DNA of 64,000 nt from Rhizopus arrhizus (lineage: Eukaryota; Mucoromycota; Mucoromycetes; Mucorales; Rhizopodaceae). The notes below the pieces were generated by a model. That model saw only the letters and a program-made list of their open reading frames with translations, was not told where the DNA came from and did not search any database. The translations under genes were made by a program, and so were the position numbers. Below are positions 11,292 to 21,735 of this stretch, piece after piece. How positions within the stretch are numbered: position 1 is the stretch's first letter; the number at the start of each line of letters is the position of its first letter. The DNA lies in assembly GCA_024220505.1 (NCBI GenBank), contig JAKZZE010000001.1:1364001-1428000 (forward strand), in the 5' to 3' direction.

Positions 11292-14200
11292 TTACTTATG
11301 AAGAGATTTAAGTCGTTTACTGGATCGAGTAGCTGTGGATGAAGTATTACAGACGTTTTTAGTTGAAGGCTTATTACGACGAGTTCTTTTAACAGATCGT
11401 GTTGAAGAGCCAACATTAGAATTAATTGTGGATTTTTTATCAACCAAATTAGAATTGGTTTCATCATCAGAAGAGAAATGTTTCATCGCAGCACTTATAG
11501 TACCAGATGGTGTAGATTTTAATACTTCAGATGAAGATGGAGAATTGGTAATTGGAGCATTTTTTGGAGGAATATACTTTTTACCAAGATTTTTCCAATA
11601 GTTGCGTAGTGTGTTAGGGTCATTAAACTTATCTGCAGATAGCCATTCATCCCACTCACTGCTATAGTTTTTCCAACGTACAAGGTACTCACGGTCTTTT
11701 GGAGGGCCACGATGGTTTATAACTGCCTCGATTTCGAAATTTATGATTTCATTACCTTCATCATCCAGTTCGATCACTTCTTCATTAGAGATTAATTTCA
11801 GCTCAACAGAAGTGTAGGCACGAGGCATAAGGACACCAGTTTCGTCACGTAAGATATAGGCATTTCCTTTATTTTTACGTACGACTGTATATGGTCCTTC
11901 ATAAGCAGGAGCAAGTTGACCAGATTTATTTGGAATACGAACCATGACATGAGAGCCAGGTGTGTAATCAACAAGTCTATGAGAATCATTGAACTTTGCT
12001 TGTTCAAGTTCTATTTGTGCTTTGGTTTTATTTACAATAGCTGGGAATACAATATCAGTCATATAGTCAATGCGTTTCATGAGTTCTTCATGAGACATTG
12101 GTGGTTTATCTTTAACTTCTTTGAGCTTATCTTTGTCAGATCGAAAACCATAAGGTTCGTTCATTTTACGTGCGAACATGAGAGAGAAAGGTGTGGAATT
12201 TAACCGTTTGGATATACGATTATTCATAGCAAGTTGAATAGATGGAAGATATAAATCCCAATCATTGCCAACACCATGAGTGGCTTTAGCCAGTAATTTT
12301 TTGACTGATTGTACAGTACGTTCACTGATTCCATTAGCAGATGGGTGTAGAGGGGTGATGAATCGATGATCATAGCCCATAGCATCAGCTAAATCTTTAG
12401 AGAGCGAGTTTTTAAACTCTGTTCCATTATCACTTTGAAGTTTTGTAGGAAAACCCATAGTTGAGAATACGTCAATAAGAGAGCGTAAAATTGTATCTGA
12501 TCTTTTATCAGGTAGAGCACGAAGTATACAAAAACGTGTACAAACATCGATGATAACCATAAAATAATTATTATTGTAAACGGAAGTAGTATGCATAGGA
12601 CCACCAAGATCAATAGCATAATGATCACCAGGGTAGTAGCTATAAATGCTGCGTAGAGGATGGAAGCCTCTTTTTTCTATATTATGTTTCATACAATCTT
12701 TGCATTGCTTAATGAATTTAATGCAATCACCTATCAGGTTAGGCCAATGAATACCGTCATTATGGAGACGTTTGACCATTTGTTCAGCACCATAGTGACC
12801 AATTTTATTATGGGCATCTATAAGTAACTGTTGGTGTTCAGCCAAAGGCGGTGTAAGATAATCCGAATATAATGGCTGTGCAGATTGTACATAAAATAGG
12901 TATTGATCATTGATGTTATTATCAATATTTCTTAGATCAGTATTTTCTTTAACTTGATTGATGTCCTTTTGTGCATCAGAAGTTGTAGTTTCTTGTATTA
13001 CTGAAATAATGTTAATAGCAGCATTGTATTTAGAATAAGCTCGATGTCTTTTCTTTGTATTGACTGTCTCAGAAATAGCATGATTCTGTCTATACGAGGA
13101 TAATCGTTTGCCTTTTTTGATATCGCTTTCATGCTCGACCGTATCCTTTGGCGGATATAATCTGGATAGTTTGTCAGGTAAGACATTTTCCAAACCTGGA
13201 ACATGAATGACACTAAAGTTATAATCAAGGATGACGTCAAGCCATTTAATAAGCATACTATTTGCATTATTTTGGGAATGAATATAGCATAAAGCTTTAT
13301 GGTCAGTGTATAAAGTAAATCGTGTGCCCCATATAAATTTATGAAATTGGGTTAAGGCATAAACTACACCAAGCAATTCACGCATTGTAACACTGTAGCG
13401 TTTTTCGCTTCTTGACAGGGAACGGGACATGAAACCAATGTATCTTTTGATTTTAGATATTTCACCATTGGGTTTAGTCACTTCGAACTCTTGATATAAG
13501 CAACAACCAGTACTGTAATCTGATGAATCAGTAGCGATACAAAATGGTTTTAACAAATCAGGATGGGATAACATCAATTCTGAAGACAAAATGTGCTTGA
13601 TACTATCAAAGTGCATTTGATGCTCTTTTGTCCATTCGAAAGGACCTTTAACTTTTTCATCATGGCAACGCAAAGCATCTAAGGGAGCCATGAGAAGTGC
13701 AGCATTGGGAGTATGTTGTCTAAAATAGTTGACAAACCCAAGAAAACTTTGCACTTGCTTCTGAGTAGTAGGACGAGGCCAATCGTATATATTTGTTAAT
13801 TTTCGGGCATCTATCTGCTTTCCTGAGGCAGAAATAGAATATCCTAATAAGTAAACGGCAGATTTTGCCAAATAGGTCTTTTCAAAATTGATTTTTAAAT
13901 TAGCATCAGTTAATATTTGTAGTACTTTTTTAACATGAAGAAAATGTGCATGTATAGATGAACTGAATATACAGATATCATCAACGAAACATTTTACATA
14001 AGGAAGATCTTTAAATAATGTTAACATTATACGAGAGAATAACTGACTTATTGTAGATATTCCAAAAGGAGCACCTCTATACATATATTGTAAATTATTG
14101 GGTGCAGTAAAAGTAGTTTTAATTTGATCATCCTTATTTACAGGAAACTGATTAAATGCAGATTTTAGATCTAACGTGCTAAAAATGACTGCACCAGACA

Positions 14201-14324
14201 TAGAATTGAATATGTCGTTAATTAATGGAAGTTGATGATTATCAACCGGTAAGACCTTATTTAACATTCTAGGATCCAACACTAATCGAATTTTATCTGT
14301 CTTAGTGCCATCTAGATTTTTTTT
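11292..14324 (-). CDS. element 5 Pol: RT, RNase H, integrase, chromodomain
   Basis: Minus-strand frame of about 1,000 residues. RT carries TLDLKSAFNQFPV, MYRGAPFGIS and the catalytic box CFVDDICIF. RNase H carries CIATDSSDYSTG, REL near LLGVVYAL and YTDHKALCYI. Integrase has an HHCC zinc domain (HNKIGHYG, CKDCMKHN) and the D,D-35-E residues in YAIDLGGP, LQSDNGTEF and HPSANGISERT, then a GPYTVVRKNKGNAYIL GPY/F block and a chromodomain (INHRGPPKDREYLVRWKNY, EWDEW). Upstream the frame joins the Gag-protease frame only through a poly-A tract (plus-strand T9 at 14317-14325): one A fewer would make one long frame. The chromodomain suggests targeting to modified chromatin, by family analogy. Confidence 0.92.
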   Translation of the reverse strand, partial: KKNLDGTKTDKIRLVLDPRMLNKVLPVDNHQLPLINDIFNSMSGAVIFSTLDLKSAFNQFPVNKDDQIKTTFTAPNNLQYMYRGAPFGISTISQLFSRIMLTLFKDLPYVKCFVDDICIFSSSIHAHFLHVKKVLQILTDANLKINFEKTYLAKSAVYLLGYSISASGKQIDARKLTNIYDWPRPTTQKQVQSFLGFVNYFRQHTPNAALLMAPLDALRCHDEKVKGPFEWTKEHQMHFDSIKHILSSELMLSHPDLLKPFCIATDSSDYSTGCCLYQEFEVTKPNGEISKIKRYIGFMSRSLSRSEKRYSVTMRELLGVVYALTQFHKFIWGTRFTLYTDHKALCYIHSQNNANSMLIKWLDVILDYNFSVIHVPGLENVLPDKLSRLYPPKDTVEHESDIKKGKRLSSYRQNHAISETVNTKKRHRAYSKYNAAINIISVIQETTTSDAQKDINQVKENTDLRNIDNNINDQYLFYVQSAQPLYSDYLTPPLAEHQQLLIDAHNKIGHYGAEQMVKRLHNDGIHWPNLIGDCIKFIKQCKDCMKHNIEKRGFHPLRSIYSYYPGDHYAIDLGGPMHTTSVYNNNYFMVIIDVCTRFCILRALPDKRSDTILRSLIDVFSTMGFPTKLQSDNGTEFKNSLSKDLADAMGYDHRFITPLHPSANGISERTVQSVKKLLAKATHGVGNDWDLYLPSIQLAMNNRISKRLNSTPFSLMFARKMNEPYGFRSDKDKLKEVKDKPPMSHEELMKRIDYMTDIVFPAIVNKTKAQIELEQAKFNDSHRLVDYTPGSHVMVRIPNKSGQLAPAYEGPYTVVRKNKGNAYILRDETGVLMPRAYTSVELKLISNEEVIELDDEGNEIINFEIEAVINHRGPPKDREYLVRWKNYSSEWDEWLSADKFNDPNTLRNYWKNLGKKYIPPKNAPITNSPSSSEVLKSTPSGTISAAMKHFSSDDETNSNLVDKKSTINSNVGSSTRSVKRTRRNKPSTKNVCNTSSTATRSSKRLKSLHK

Positions 14325-16770
14325 TATGAGTTACTGTCATAGGCAGATTCCATCCAGATGGTGTTGCTGGAATGATAATACCTTCATCTAACCAACCATT
14401 TATTATATCCATTACTTTAGGCTGTAAGGTATATGCTATTGGATATTGCTTTATATTGGCAACATAATCTTTTGGTGTTGGAAGATGTAAAACAGCCTCT
14501 TTAATATTACATAAAGAATTCTTATTTAATTTTTTATTTGCTTCGATGTATGGTTTAATAGCCATATCAAAAACTTTTTGTTCTTTTTCTGTACCGGCTC
14601 GTGAAATATTTGGTTCATAAGCTTTATCTAGAATAGAGTCATCTAATTCTTTTTCAGTACTCTTATGTTTGACTGCTACATTCATTAAATGAATGGAAAG
14701 TTTAGGAAGCAAATCTGTTCCAATAAGAATTTTACAGTTGTGAGAGGAAGCATGATCGTCAATAATATCAAACTTATGTTTAATAATGTGGTCAATGTTG
14801 TCGTATTCGACATTCACATAGTCAATAGATCTCATTCTGGGAATTTGGTCGCCATTTGCTAAAACTAGGTTACCAGGAACTGAATGAAATTTAATATTAT
14901 TGTCTATTGCAAATTTTTTATTTATGACAGAGACACGTGCACCAGTATCTATGATACCATAAGTGTTCACATTATTAAGCGTGATTGGAGTAACGGGGGA
15001 ATAAGCCACATTATCCGATTCGAATAGACTATCATCTTCTCCAACTTTATTATTACGAATGGCAAAGACATTTTTGTTATACTCTTCATTAAAACTAGTA
15101 TTTATATTTTTATTTGAACAGATTATGTTTCTGTCATAATGTTTATAAAGAAATTCAAATTCGTCATCAGATGATTCACATTGTTCATACGATTGCGAGG
15201 TAGAATCATTTTTACTAGGAGATAAAGATAAATCAGTAACTCTGTTTTTAGGAGATTTATTTGTCTGACTAATGCTAGTGATCGAGTTGGACAACTCTAA
15301 ATTGCTAACAGTTTTGTCATTTCCTTTAAAAGAATTACTTACAATTTGTTTGCCATATTTTCTTTTGATATGTTCAAGTCTTACAGAACAAGATGAATAA
15401 TGACCAGGAGAGTACTTGGCAGTTTTGCAAAATGTGCATATACCTTGTTTCTTTAAATCCGCAATTTCTTGCTGAAATTCAACAGATGTTTTGGAAACTT
15501 TTTGGTTCTTATGTTCACTTTGATGTACCATTTTTCTTTTTTTAGTATTGGTGTTATCATCATGTTCAACGAGTTTTTTGGTATTATCTTCCTTTTTCTT
15601 ATCCTTAAGGATGTTCAACAAAGCAGATTCCAGGTTAGCCATTTCTTTAATGAGAATAGCTTCAAGAACATTCCATTCCTTAGGCAGAGGAATAGGTAAG
15701 TTGCGTGTTGAATAAATACTTTCTCCAGTGATATTGGAGCTAGTAGAGACAAGCGAGGGAAGATTCTTTTTGACAGTATCTTGGACAATTTCCTGAAACT
15801 TGACAGTGTAAAGCCTCGAAATGAAATGTCCAATCAAGAAAGTGTTATCATGCATGTTAACCTTTGCACCAAGAGAGAAAAGACGATATCGATCCATTGC
15901 TTGGGTCAAAGTTTCACAACGTTCTTGCTTGAAATTGATAAGATTTTTAAACCACATCTCTGGTGTAGTTTGTGAAGCAAGATCGAAGCGTTGTTTCAAG
16001 ACTTCTTTTGCCTGATCCCAATTCAAAGCGGTTTTCTTATCCATACAACGTCTTTTGATGAATCGTTCGAACCAGTCATGGTCGGCATCACTATCAGACT
16101 TTTCAAATGAAACTTCCAGGTAGTGCAACCAATGATCCTCTACAGATACATCATAATCCAAGAATTTTCTTTGGAAATCTCTAATAAACATATCCAAAGA
16201 TGGTTCGTTACTAGGATTGACGTTTTTATCACCTTCGCGAAGAGTGAGCTGATACAGAGCACTAGCGGTAGGGTTGACATTGAATTTTGGGATTTCACGG
16301 CTTGGGATAAGTCTATCCTTGGGTGATGAATTTCTAGATTCATTGCCCTTCAACTCATGATTACGCAGTTCTAACTGGGAAGCAATGATAGCGTCAACAT
16401 CTTTTAAAGCTGATACAGCATAGCTCAATTGCTTTTCGTTTTCTTCAAGTAAAGTTAGCTTATTTTCTAAAATAAAACTCGCTTTATTATTGTTTAATTT
16501 TTCAATTAAATCAAAGAACAAGGATTTTTGAGCCATCAACCTATCCATATAATTGGAAGGGTCCGAAGAAGGAACAGCAGGAGAAGAATCAGTAACTTCA
16601 TCCATCTCAACATCAGTTTCAATGGATGCATCATCACGAGGATGGATGGATGAGTTTGACGCTCTACTTTCGAGAGTTTCAAGATCCATTCTATCCAAGG
16701 ACTTAGCTACTTCATCAGCTGAATCCTTTTCAACGTTTTTGGCAGGGGATTGATTAATAGAAGAATTCAT
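14302..16770 (-). CDS. element 5 Gag and protease
   Basis: Minus-strand frame of 822 residues. The first half is a Gag capsid-like region; near residue 435-455 is a variant zinc knuckle CTFCKTAKYSPGHYSSC, spaced C-x2-C-x8-H-x3-C rather than the usual C-x2-C-x4-H-x4-C. The protease active site is YGIIDTGARVSV with the flap-partner block KILIGTDLL. The frame ends with VTHKKK and then loses register in the A9 run instead of entering RT. The ATG is only nine bases from the 5' LTR, leaving no room for a normal tRNA primer site before it. Confidence 0.88.
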   Translation of the reverse strand: MNSSINQSPAKNVEKDSADEVAKSLDRMDLETLESRASNSSIHPRDDASIETDVEMDEVTDSSPAVPSSDPSNYMDRLMAQKSLFFDLIEKLNNNKASFILENKLTLLEENEKQLSYAVSALKDVDAIIASQLELRNHELKGNESRNSSPKDRLIPSREIPKFNVNPTASALYQLTLREGDKNVNPSNEPSLDMFIRDFQRKFLDYDVSVEDHWLHYLEVSFEKSDSDADHDWFERFIKRRCMDKKTALNWDQAKEVLKQRFDLASQTTPEMWFKNLINFKQERCETLTQAMDRYRLFSLGAKVNMHDNTFLIGHFISRLYTVKFQEIVQDTVKKNLPSLVSTSSNITGESIYSTRNLPIPLPKEWNVLEAILIKEMANLESALLNILKDKKKEDNTKKLVEHDDNTNTKKRKMVHQSEHKNQKVSKTSVEFQQEIADLKKQGICTFCKTAKYSPGHYSSCSVRLEHIKRKYGKQIVSNSFKGNDKTVSNLELSNSITSISQTNKSPKNRVTDLSLSPSKNDSTSQSYEQCESSDDEFEFLYKHYDRNIICSNKNINTSFNEEYNKNVFAIRNNKVGEDDSLFESDNVAYSPVTPITLNNVNTYGIIDTGARVSVINKKFAIDNNIKFHSVPGNLVLANGDQIPRMRSIDYVNVEYDNIDHIIKHKFDIIDDHASSHNCKILIGTDLLPKLSIHLMNVAVKHKSTEKELDDSILDKAYEPNISRAGTEKEQKVFDMAIKPYIEANKKLNKNSLCNIKEAVLHLPTPKDYVANIKQYPIAYTLQPKVMDIINGWLDEGIIIPATPSGWNLPMTVTHKKKSRWH

Positions 16771-16779
16771 TCAAAAAAA

Positions 16780-17114
16780 TGAGATATTTGCAGATAATAA
16801 AGTGAGAAAAAAGAAAGGAAAATAGTACTTGAAAACTAGTGAATGAGTCTCTATGTAACCTCTTTATTAGATTTCAAGACGAGAGAGAGAACCCATTTAA
16901 TCAAACTACGCCTTTATATAGGAAATGAAATTATTCAGGGACCGAAGTGAGTTCAAGGTCAATTTTAGTATTGAGCTTGAACAATATAAACATTGTATAT
17001 GAGCTTTTAAGGAATATGTAATAAGTAATATTATGTATTCAGTACTTGTTATTTCTTATATAAGATCTGAGTAATCTCATACGAATAATAGTATTTAATG
17101 AGGTAAATACGACA
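16780..17114 (-). repeat. 5' LTR of element 5
   Basis: Identical by eye to 10855-11189. It is followed, in the element's direction, by a T7 run and the Gag ATG. Confidence 0.93.
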
Positions 17115-17502
17115 TAGGTCAAAAAATTGCTGCAAGGAATTGCAAAATACCGGTTTTACAGCTGGTTGTCTATGGATACTGCATGAAACTATCTCAAACA
17201 TTGATTGTTTGTACCTCACTAGAAGGGGCATTTATTCGTCGATTATCTGATATGGGCAATAGTTATTGGTGGAATTTGATATTGTTAAAGGGAATTTTAT
17301 AAACATCCGGTATTTTTTACTTGTTTACATATGTTTGGAATAACAAATTTTAATACGACCCAACCGGTTGCTATCATAATTTTTCACATTCTTGACATGA
17401 TTAGAATGTTGCCAGTATATAAAAGCGCTTACAATTCCTTTATTCTAAATTTTAAATTTTCTTATCTAAATTATTTCTCTTTTTTACCTTATTACCAATC
17501 GC

Positions 17503-18954
17503 ATGCCTAAACGACTGCCAGAAGAAAAAGTAAACGATCTCAAGCAAGCATTAACTGGATCCACATCAACGTACGATATTGCTAAGGAGGTTGGAGTACA
17601 TGAATCAACTGTTAGTAGATACTCTAGGCGGTTGTTTTCAAATAGGACAATGGGCTCGGCTGGTAGACCTACATTAGTCTCCAAAGTGACGAAACGGCTA
17701 ATCAAAAGAAAATGTTGTATCCACACAACTAGTAAAGTGAACATTCATGGATAAACGAGAGATCTCCGCAATAGCCAACTTTGCCCTGTTGTCTCTACCC
17801 GCGTTCCCACGACTATATCGGAACCTGATTATAACAACGGCAGTTCAATCCAACCTTATTCGATAATTATCGTTAGATCAATAATTTATCTACTTCATTG
17901 TCCCTTGATTCGTCAAGAAGACAGCGGCTATTGATTATCTACTATCTTTCCTTTATCTTCCCATCCTTCCCACATTATTCTTTTAACCGATCAATTGAAA
18001 TAGCGGTAAAGATCCAGACATCCAAAAGGTATAAATAGCCTCAAATGTTTTTATTAATAAAGCAATATATAATCTTTAGTTTCACAACTATTGTCTTTTT
18101 TAGTTTTTGTCTCTTATTTTAATACTTGGCAAAACAGAAAAGTCATTGAAGGGGTTCTAAAGACTGCCAAAGAGGTACACCGGGAGCTGGTTCAACTTGG
18201 CTATGCTATCTCATACCAGTCAGCAATTAACTTCCTGAAATCAATGGAGTTCCATTCTTCAATAAAAAAAAAGAAGCCGTTTCTGACAAAAGCTCATATG
18301 CAGCATCGATTAGAATGGGCCAAGAAGCACCAGGATTGGACAGTGGACGAATGGCGAAAAGTCGTCTTTTCTGATGAAACCAAGATCAACGTATGGGGCT
18401 CTGATGGTTGTAAGTATTATTGGAAAAGACCAAGTGATCCTCTTCAACCGCATCATCTAGAGTTTACAGTCAAGCATGGAGGCGGCAAGTTGATGATGTG
18501 GGGCTGCATAACATCTGAAGGACCAGGATATGCTTGTCAAATTTATGATGGGAACATGAACGCGGATGTTTATCAGCATATATTAGACACTACACTTCGT
18601 GATACTATGGAGTACTACAATTTCAACTGGTCCAACATTTACTTTCAGCATGATAATGATCCAAAGCACAAGGCAAAATCCACAATAGCCTGGTTAGATA
18701 ATCATCAAGTGCGCTATATTAGCGATTGGCCAGCTCAGAGTCCGGACTTAAATCCAATAGAACATGTATAGCATCAACTGAAGTTAAAGCTCAGCTGTTA
18801 CGAACGTAGAGCAAAGAATACGGATGAGCTTTGGGAACGAGTAGAAAAAGCATGGAATGAATTTGATAAAGAACTTTGCCAAAGGTATATCGATAGCATG
18901 CCGGCAAGAATTCAAGAGGTTATTAATAAAAAAGGAGGACCAACTAAATATTAA
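17503..18954 (+). pseudogene. Tc1/mariner transposase, split and nonsense-mutated
   Basis: The N-terminal block 17503-17712 begins MPKRLPEEKVNDL and contains a helix-turn-helix (TSTYDIAKEVGVHESTVSRY). The catalytic block from 18142 contains WRKVVFSDETKI, MMWGCITSEGPG, IYFQHDNDPKH and SPDLNPIEHV, giving a DDxE triad with about 35 residues between the second Asp and the Glu by my count. A solo LTR with a GAAAA duplication separates the blocks. A TAG at 18769-18771 stands where related copies have Trp (HVW), and the frame stays open after it to 18954. Upstream the element has about 380 bases of 5' region. Confidence 0.88.
17713..18136 (+). repeat. solo LTR with target duplication GAAAA
   Basis: A 424-bp unit starting TGTTGTATCC and ending GGCAAAACA, flanked by GAAAA at 17708-17712 and 18137-18141. 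TATAAATA at 18030-18037 is followed by TTAATAAAGC. Precise removal of the unit and one GAAAA restores the transposase frame. Confidence 0.9.
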
Positions 18955-19187
18955 TAAATAAACCCATTTCGTTCAAATTTTCGTTTTTTCAAATTTTCAA
19001 ATTGCGCGCCTCATACTTCCTTCAATACTTATCCAATGGGGCTTAAACTTTTTCGGATTTTTCAAGACATGTAGGAAATCTACTATGTAGAAACAGAAGC
19101 AGTTTGTACCATTGTGACAGGATGTACGCTACAAAAACTGAGAAAAATGGATTCCTTGCAGCAATTTTTTGACCTACTGTACATGTA

Positions 19188-20818
19188 CAGTAGCGGACAA
19201 AACTGGTGCACAAAAATTAAAATCAACATTGTATCTCCGCCATATGTCTGCGACTTTTGTGGCATATACCATCTGAAAGACAGTCTAAAATATACATTAT
19301 GTTATGTAAACCGGAACTGTGCCGGACATCCTTCAGGCATAAGGTCATTTTTAGTGATTTTTTTGCATATTTCAATTTTCGCCAAAAATGTAGTGCTTGT
19401 CTAGCCTTCTTTCAATTTTCCCCATATCTCTCCCGTTTGCTTTCAGATTTCACAGCATATTAGTAAATTTTAGTAGCTCTTAAAAAATATATAAAACTGT
19501 ACTTATTTTGTATTTCCCATTGAGTCCCCCCTTTTGTTTTTACCCTATTCACTATAACAAAGTACTAGCCTTATATGTTTAAGAAAATAAGCAACTGTAA
19601 AAACGAAACTCTGAGATCTCGAACACGCCTAGTTCGTACGACAGCAGATATTTCTAGAGTAACAAGGATCTCTCAATGGACAATCAACAGGAGAAAGAGG
19701 GAAGAAAGAAACTTAATGTGTTGTGATCATGAAGGTCTCCCGCTTTTAGTCTGAAAAGTTACTAGCTCAATCACCAACCTAAAGCTTGGACAAGGTCCGT
19801 TACACACAGTTTCTGATGCTCAGCACATTTCGAGGACCTTAAGATACAGTATTAGCAGACTGTCAGTCTAAAGGCACAGTAGGAAGCTAGATTTTGAGTC
19901 TGGAAGTAAGGAATCGAAGAATTTCATCAGCTGTATAAGTCGGAAAAAGCGATGAATGTGGTATCACAACAAGCCATTGTATACTATAGAGGGCTGGAAG
20001 TCTGCTATCTTTAGCAATGAAACAAATATGAACATTATGGATGCAGACAGTATACACTAATATTGAAAGCAAGTCGAGCAACCTTAGCGATTTTTTCACG
20101 GTGATCAAACAATGAAGCATGCTGGCTGCTCTGTTATGTTTTAAGGCTGTATTAGATACTGAGAACCAGAATATGTGTGTCAGGTATACGATGGTATAAT
20201 GAACTCATAAATATACACATATATTTCGCTTACTTCATACCACAAAAGCCTAGCGTATAGTAGTCTAAAACGTCGTAATCTCTCGTTTCAGTATGACAAT
20301 GACACAAGGCACAAGTCAACGCATGTCACAAACTCAATATTTGATAACAGCGCTTCTGTGCTACAAGTTTAGCCGCCACTAATCCCGGCCTAAGTCCGCT
20401 TAAGCATGCCAGGTCGCAATTGATGGCAAAGGTATGATGATACGACACTAGATCAAAAAGGGTCGATGATCTTTGGAAAAGAGTAGTTAAAGAGCCGGGT
20501 TCTTTTATTGAAAATGATATACACGCATATTATTAGCATATGCAAAGAAGAACATCCGATGATATCAAGAGATGAGATGATTATATAAAGTCTAAGATTT
20601 TAGCCACTTTTGCGGTTTTTAGAAAATATAAGATTTTATAAATTCAAAGCACGCTTATCGCTCAGTTTTAACAATGTCATGCTTAGAACATACATAGATT
20701 ACAATGACTAGTATATCCTCCTTCTAGTACAGTTTCATGACTATTGCAATTACCATGAGCAGGTAATGGTAGTTAAAAGCTGAAAAAAAGTTTTGTGCAC
20801 CAGTTTTGTCCGCTACTG
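19188..20818 (+). mobile_element. Tc1/mariner element, transposase decayed
   Basis: Terminal repeats CAGTAGCGGACAAAACTGG and onward match for 28 bases at both ends, with TA on each side (19186-19187, 20819-20820); length 1,631 bp. Inside, a plus-strand transposase survives only as scattered blocks: 20281-20345 reads FQYDNDTRHKSTH, matching FQHDNDPKHK of the sister copy, and 20370-20410 resembles the SPDLNPIEHVW block. Many stops, with C-to-T and G-to-A type changes. Not functional. Confidence 0.85.
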
Positions 20819-20820
20819 TA

Positions 20821-20970
20821 GATATAAAAGATATAGACTCAGTCACGATGTCGTGCTGAAGAACCAATAATTAAGCTAAAGCATGTCGATGTTTTAATAT
20901 ATGCATCTGAAGTTGAACAATAGAAATAATAACCAGTCAATTAACTTTGATCTAATTACTTTTGGGGTTG
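20821..20970 (-). repeat. fragment of the 881-bp LTR family
   Basis: Inverted copy of about 8742-8893. It is bounded on the left by the end of the Tc1 element and on the right by the LTR at 20971. Confidence 0.75.
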
Positions 20971-21310
20971 TGAAGTGTTTTAACTATAAAAAATAGGACA
21001 AAGAGCAATTAACGAGACCGAACAATAGTTCTAAAGTCGAATACTTTTATTAAAGAAAGATTTCAAGGCTATTTATATTAGTTGAGCAAGACCTGAGATT
21101 AGATGACAAAAATAGTTACGACCGATATGATTTGACATGTATAAGAAAAATTTTATAGACTGATGTTAATAATCAACTGTTGAGATGAAAGTGAAACTTG
21201 GTTGTTTAGGGCAGTGATAATTATCAGGTTCTATTCTTATTCAAACTCATTTGTAAAGATTTAGTCCAGAATGATAAGACTGTATCTTATTGACATGTCA
21301 AAACATGACA
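20971..21310 (-). repeat. 3' LTR of element 4
   Basis: 340 bp, nearly identical to the solo LTR at 35713-36053. On the plus strand it starts TGAAGTGTTTTAA and ends AAACATGACA, with a reverse TATAAATA near 21085. Confidence 0.9.
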
Positions 21311-21322
21311 TTGCCCCCTTCC
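21311..21322 (-). promoter_or_regulatory. polypurine tract of element 4
   Basis: Minus-strand GGAAGGGGGCAA directly precedes the 3' LTR. Confidence 0.75.
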
Positions 21323-21735
21323 AGGTTGTAACTATATTTTCTGGGATTAATGTGGCAAGTAAAAATATGTTTGTTTAAGTGAATGTCGAAAATGAGGTTT
21401 GAGATGTCAAGATGAGCTCTATTTGTTGTAAGAAATAGGTGCTTGGTAGGGTTAAGTCATATAACGTATAGTGGCTCTTTATATAAACATATAAAGTATA
21501 GTGTTCAAGAATGGAACAAAGCATTTAGGCGATAATAAACCCTAAACAGGAATTTATTGCTAAAGTGATGTTTGTCTGTAAATGTGACTGCGTACAAATG
21601 TGCATATTGAAAAATATTAAGGCATGAGAAAAAAATTCATTTTTTTTACTATCCTTGTAAATATTTTATAATTGCGTAATTTGCTGGTAACGTATATGTA
21701 TAGTTAATGAAAGTTGGTGGAAGAAGGTCAATGTG
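21323..21735 (-). other. untranslated region of element 4
   Basis: About 410 bases between the Pol stop and the polypurine tract, AT-rich, without a recognisable gene. Confidence 0.6.

Larger units (their letters stand above)
10855..17114 (-). mobile_element. Ty3/gypsy chromovirus, full length (element 5)
   Basis: Bounded by two 335-bp LTRs that look identical by eye, with target duplication TAGGT at 10850-10854 and 17115-17119. Order on the minus strand: 5' LTR, Gag, protease, RT, RNase H, integrase, chromodomain, polypurine tract, 3' LTR. Identical LTRs mean recent insertion, yet a 9-A run breaks the reading frame between protease and RT. Inserted in the terminal repeat of a Tc1 element. 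Confidence 0.93.
10847..19179 (+). mobile_element. Tc1/mariner element carrying a nested chromovirus and solo LTR
   Basis: Terminal repeats CAGTAGGTCAAAAAATTGC match for about 30 bases (the left one is split as 10847-10854 plus 17120 onward; the right one ends at 19179) and a TA lies on each side (10845-10846, 19180-19181). Without the insertions at 10855-17114 and 17713-18136 the element would be about 1.6 kb, normal for the family. It carries one transposase frame on the plus strand. The TIR has a TAGGT target duplication from the chromovirus insertion. Confidence 0.88.
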
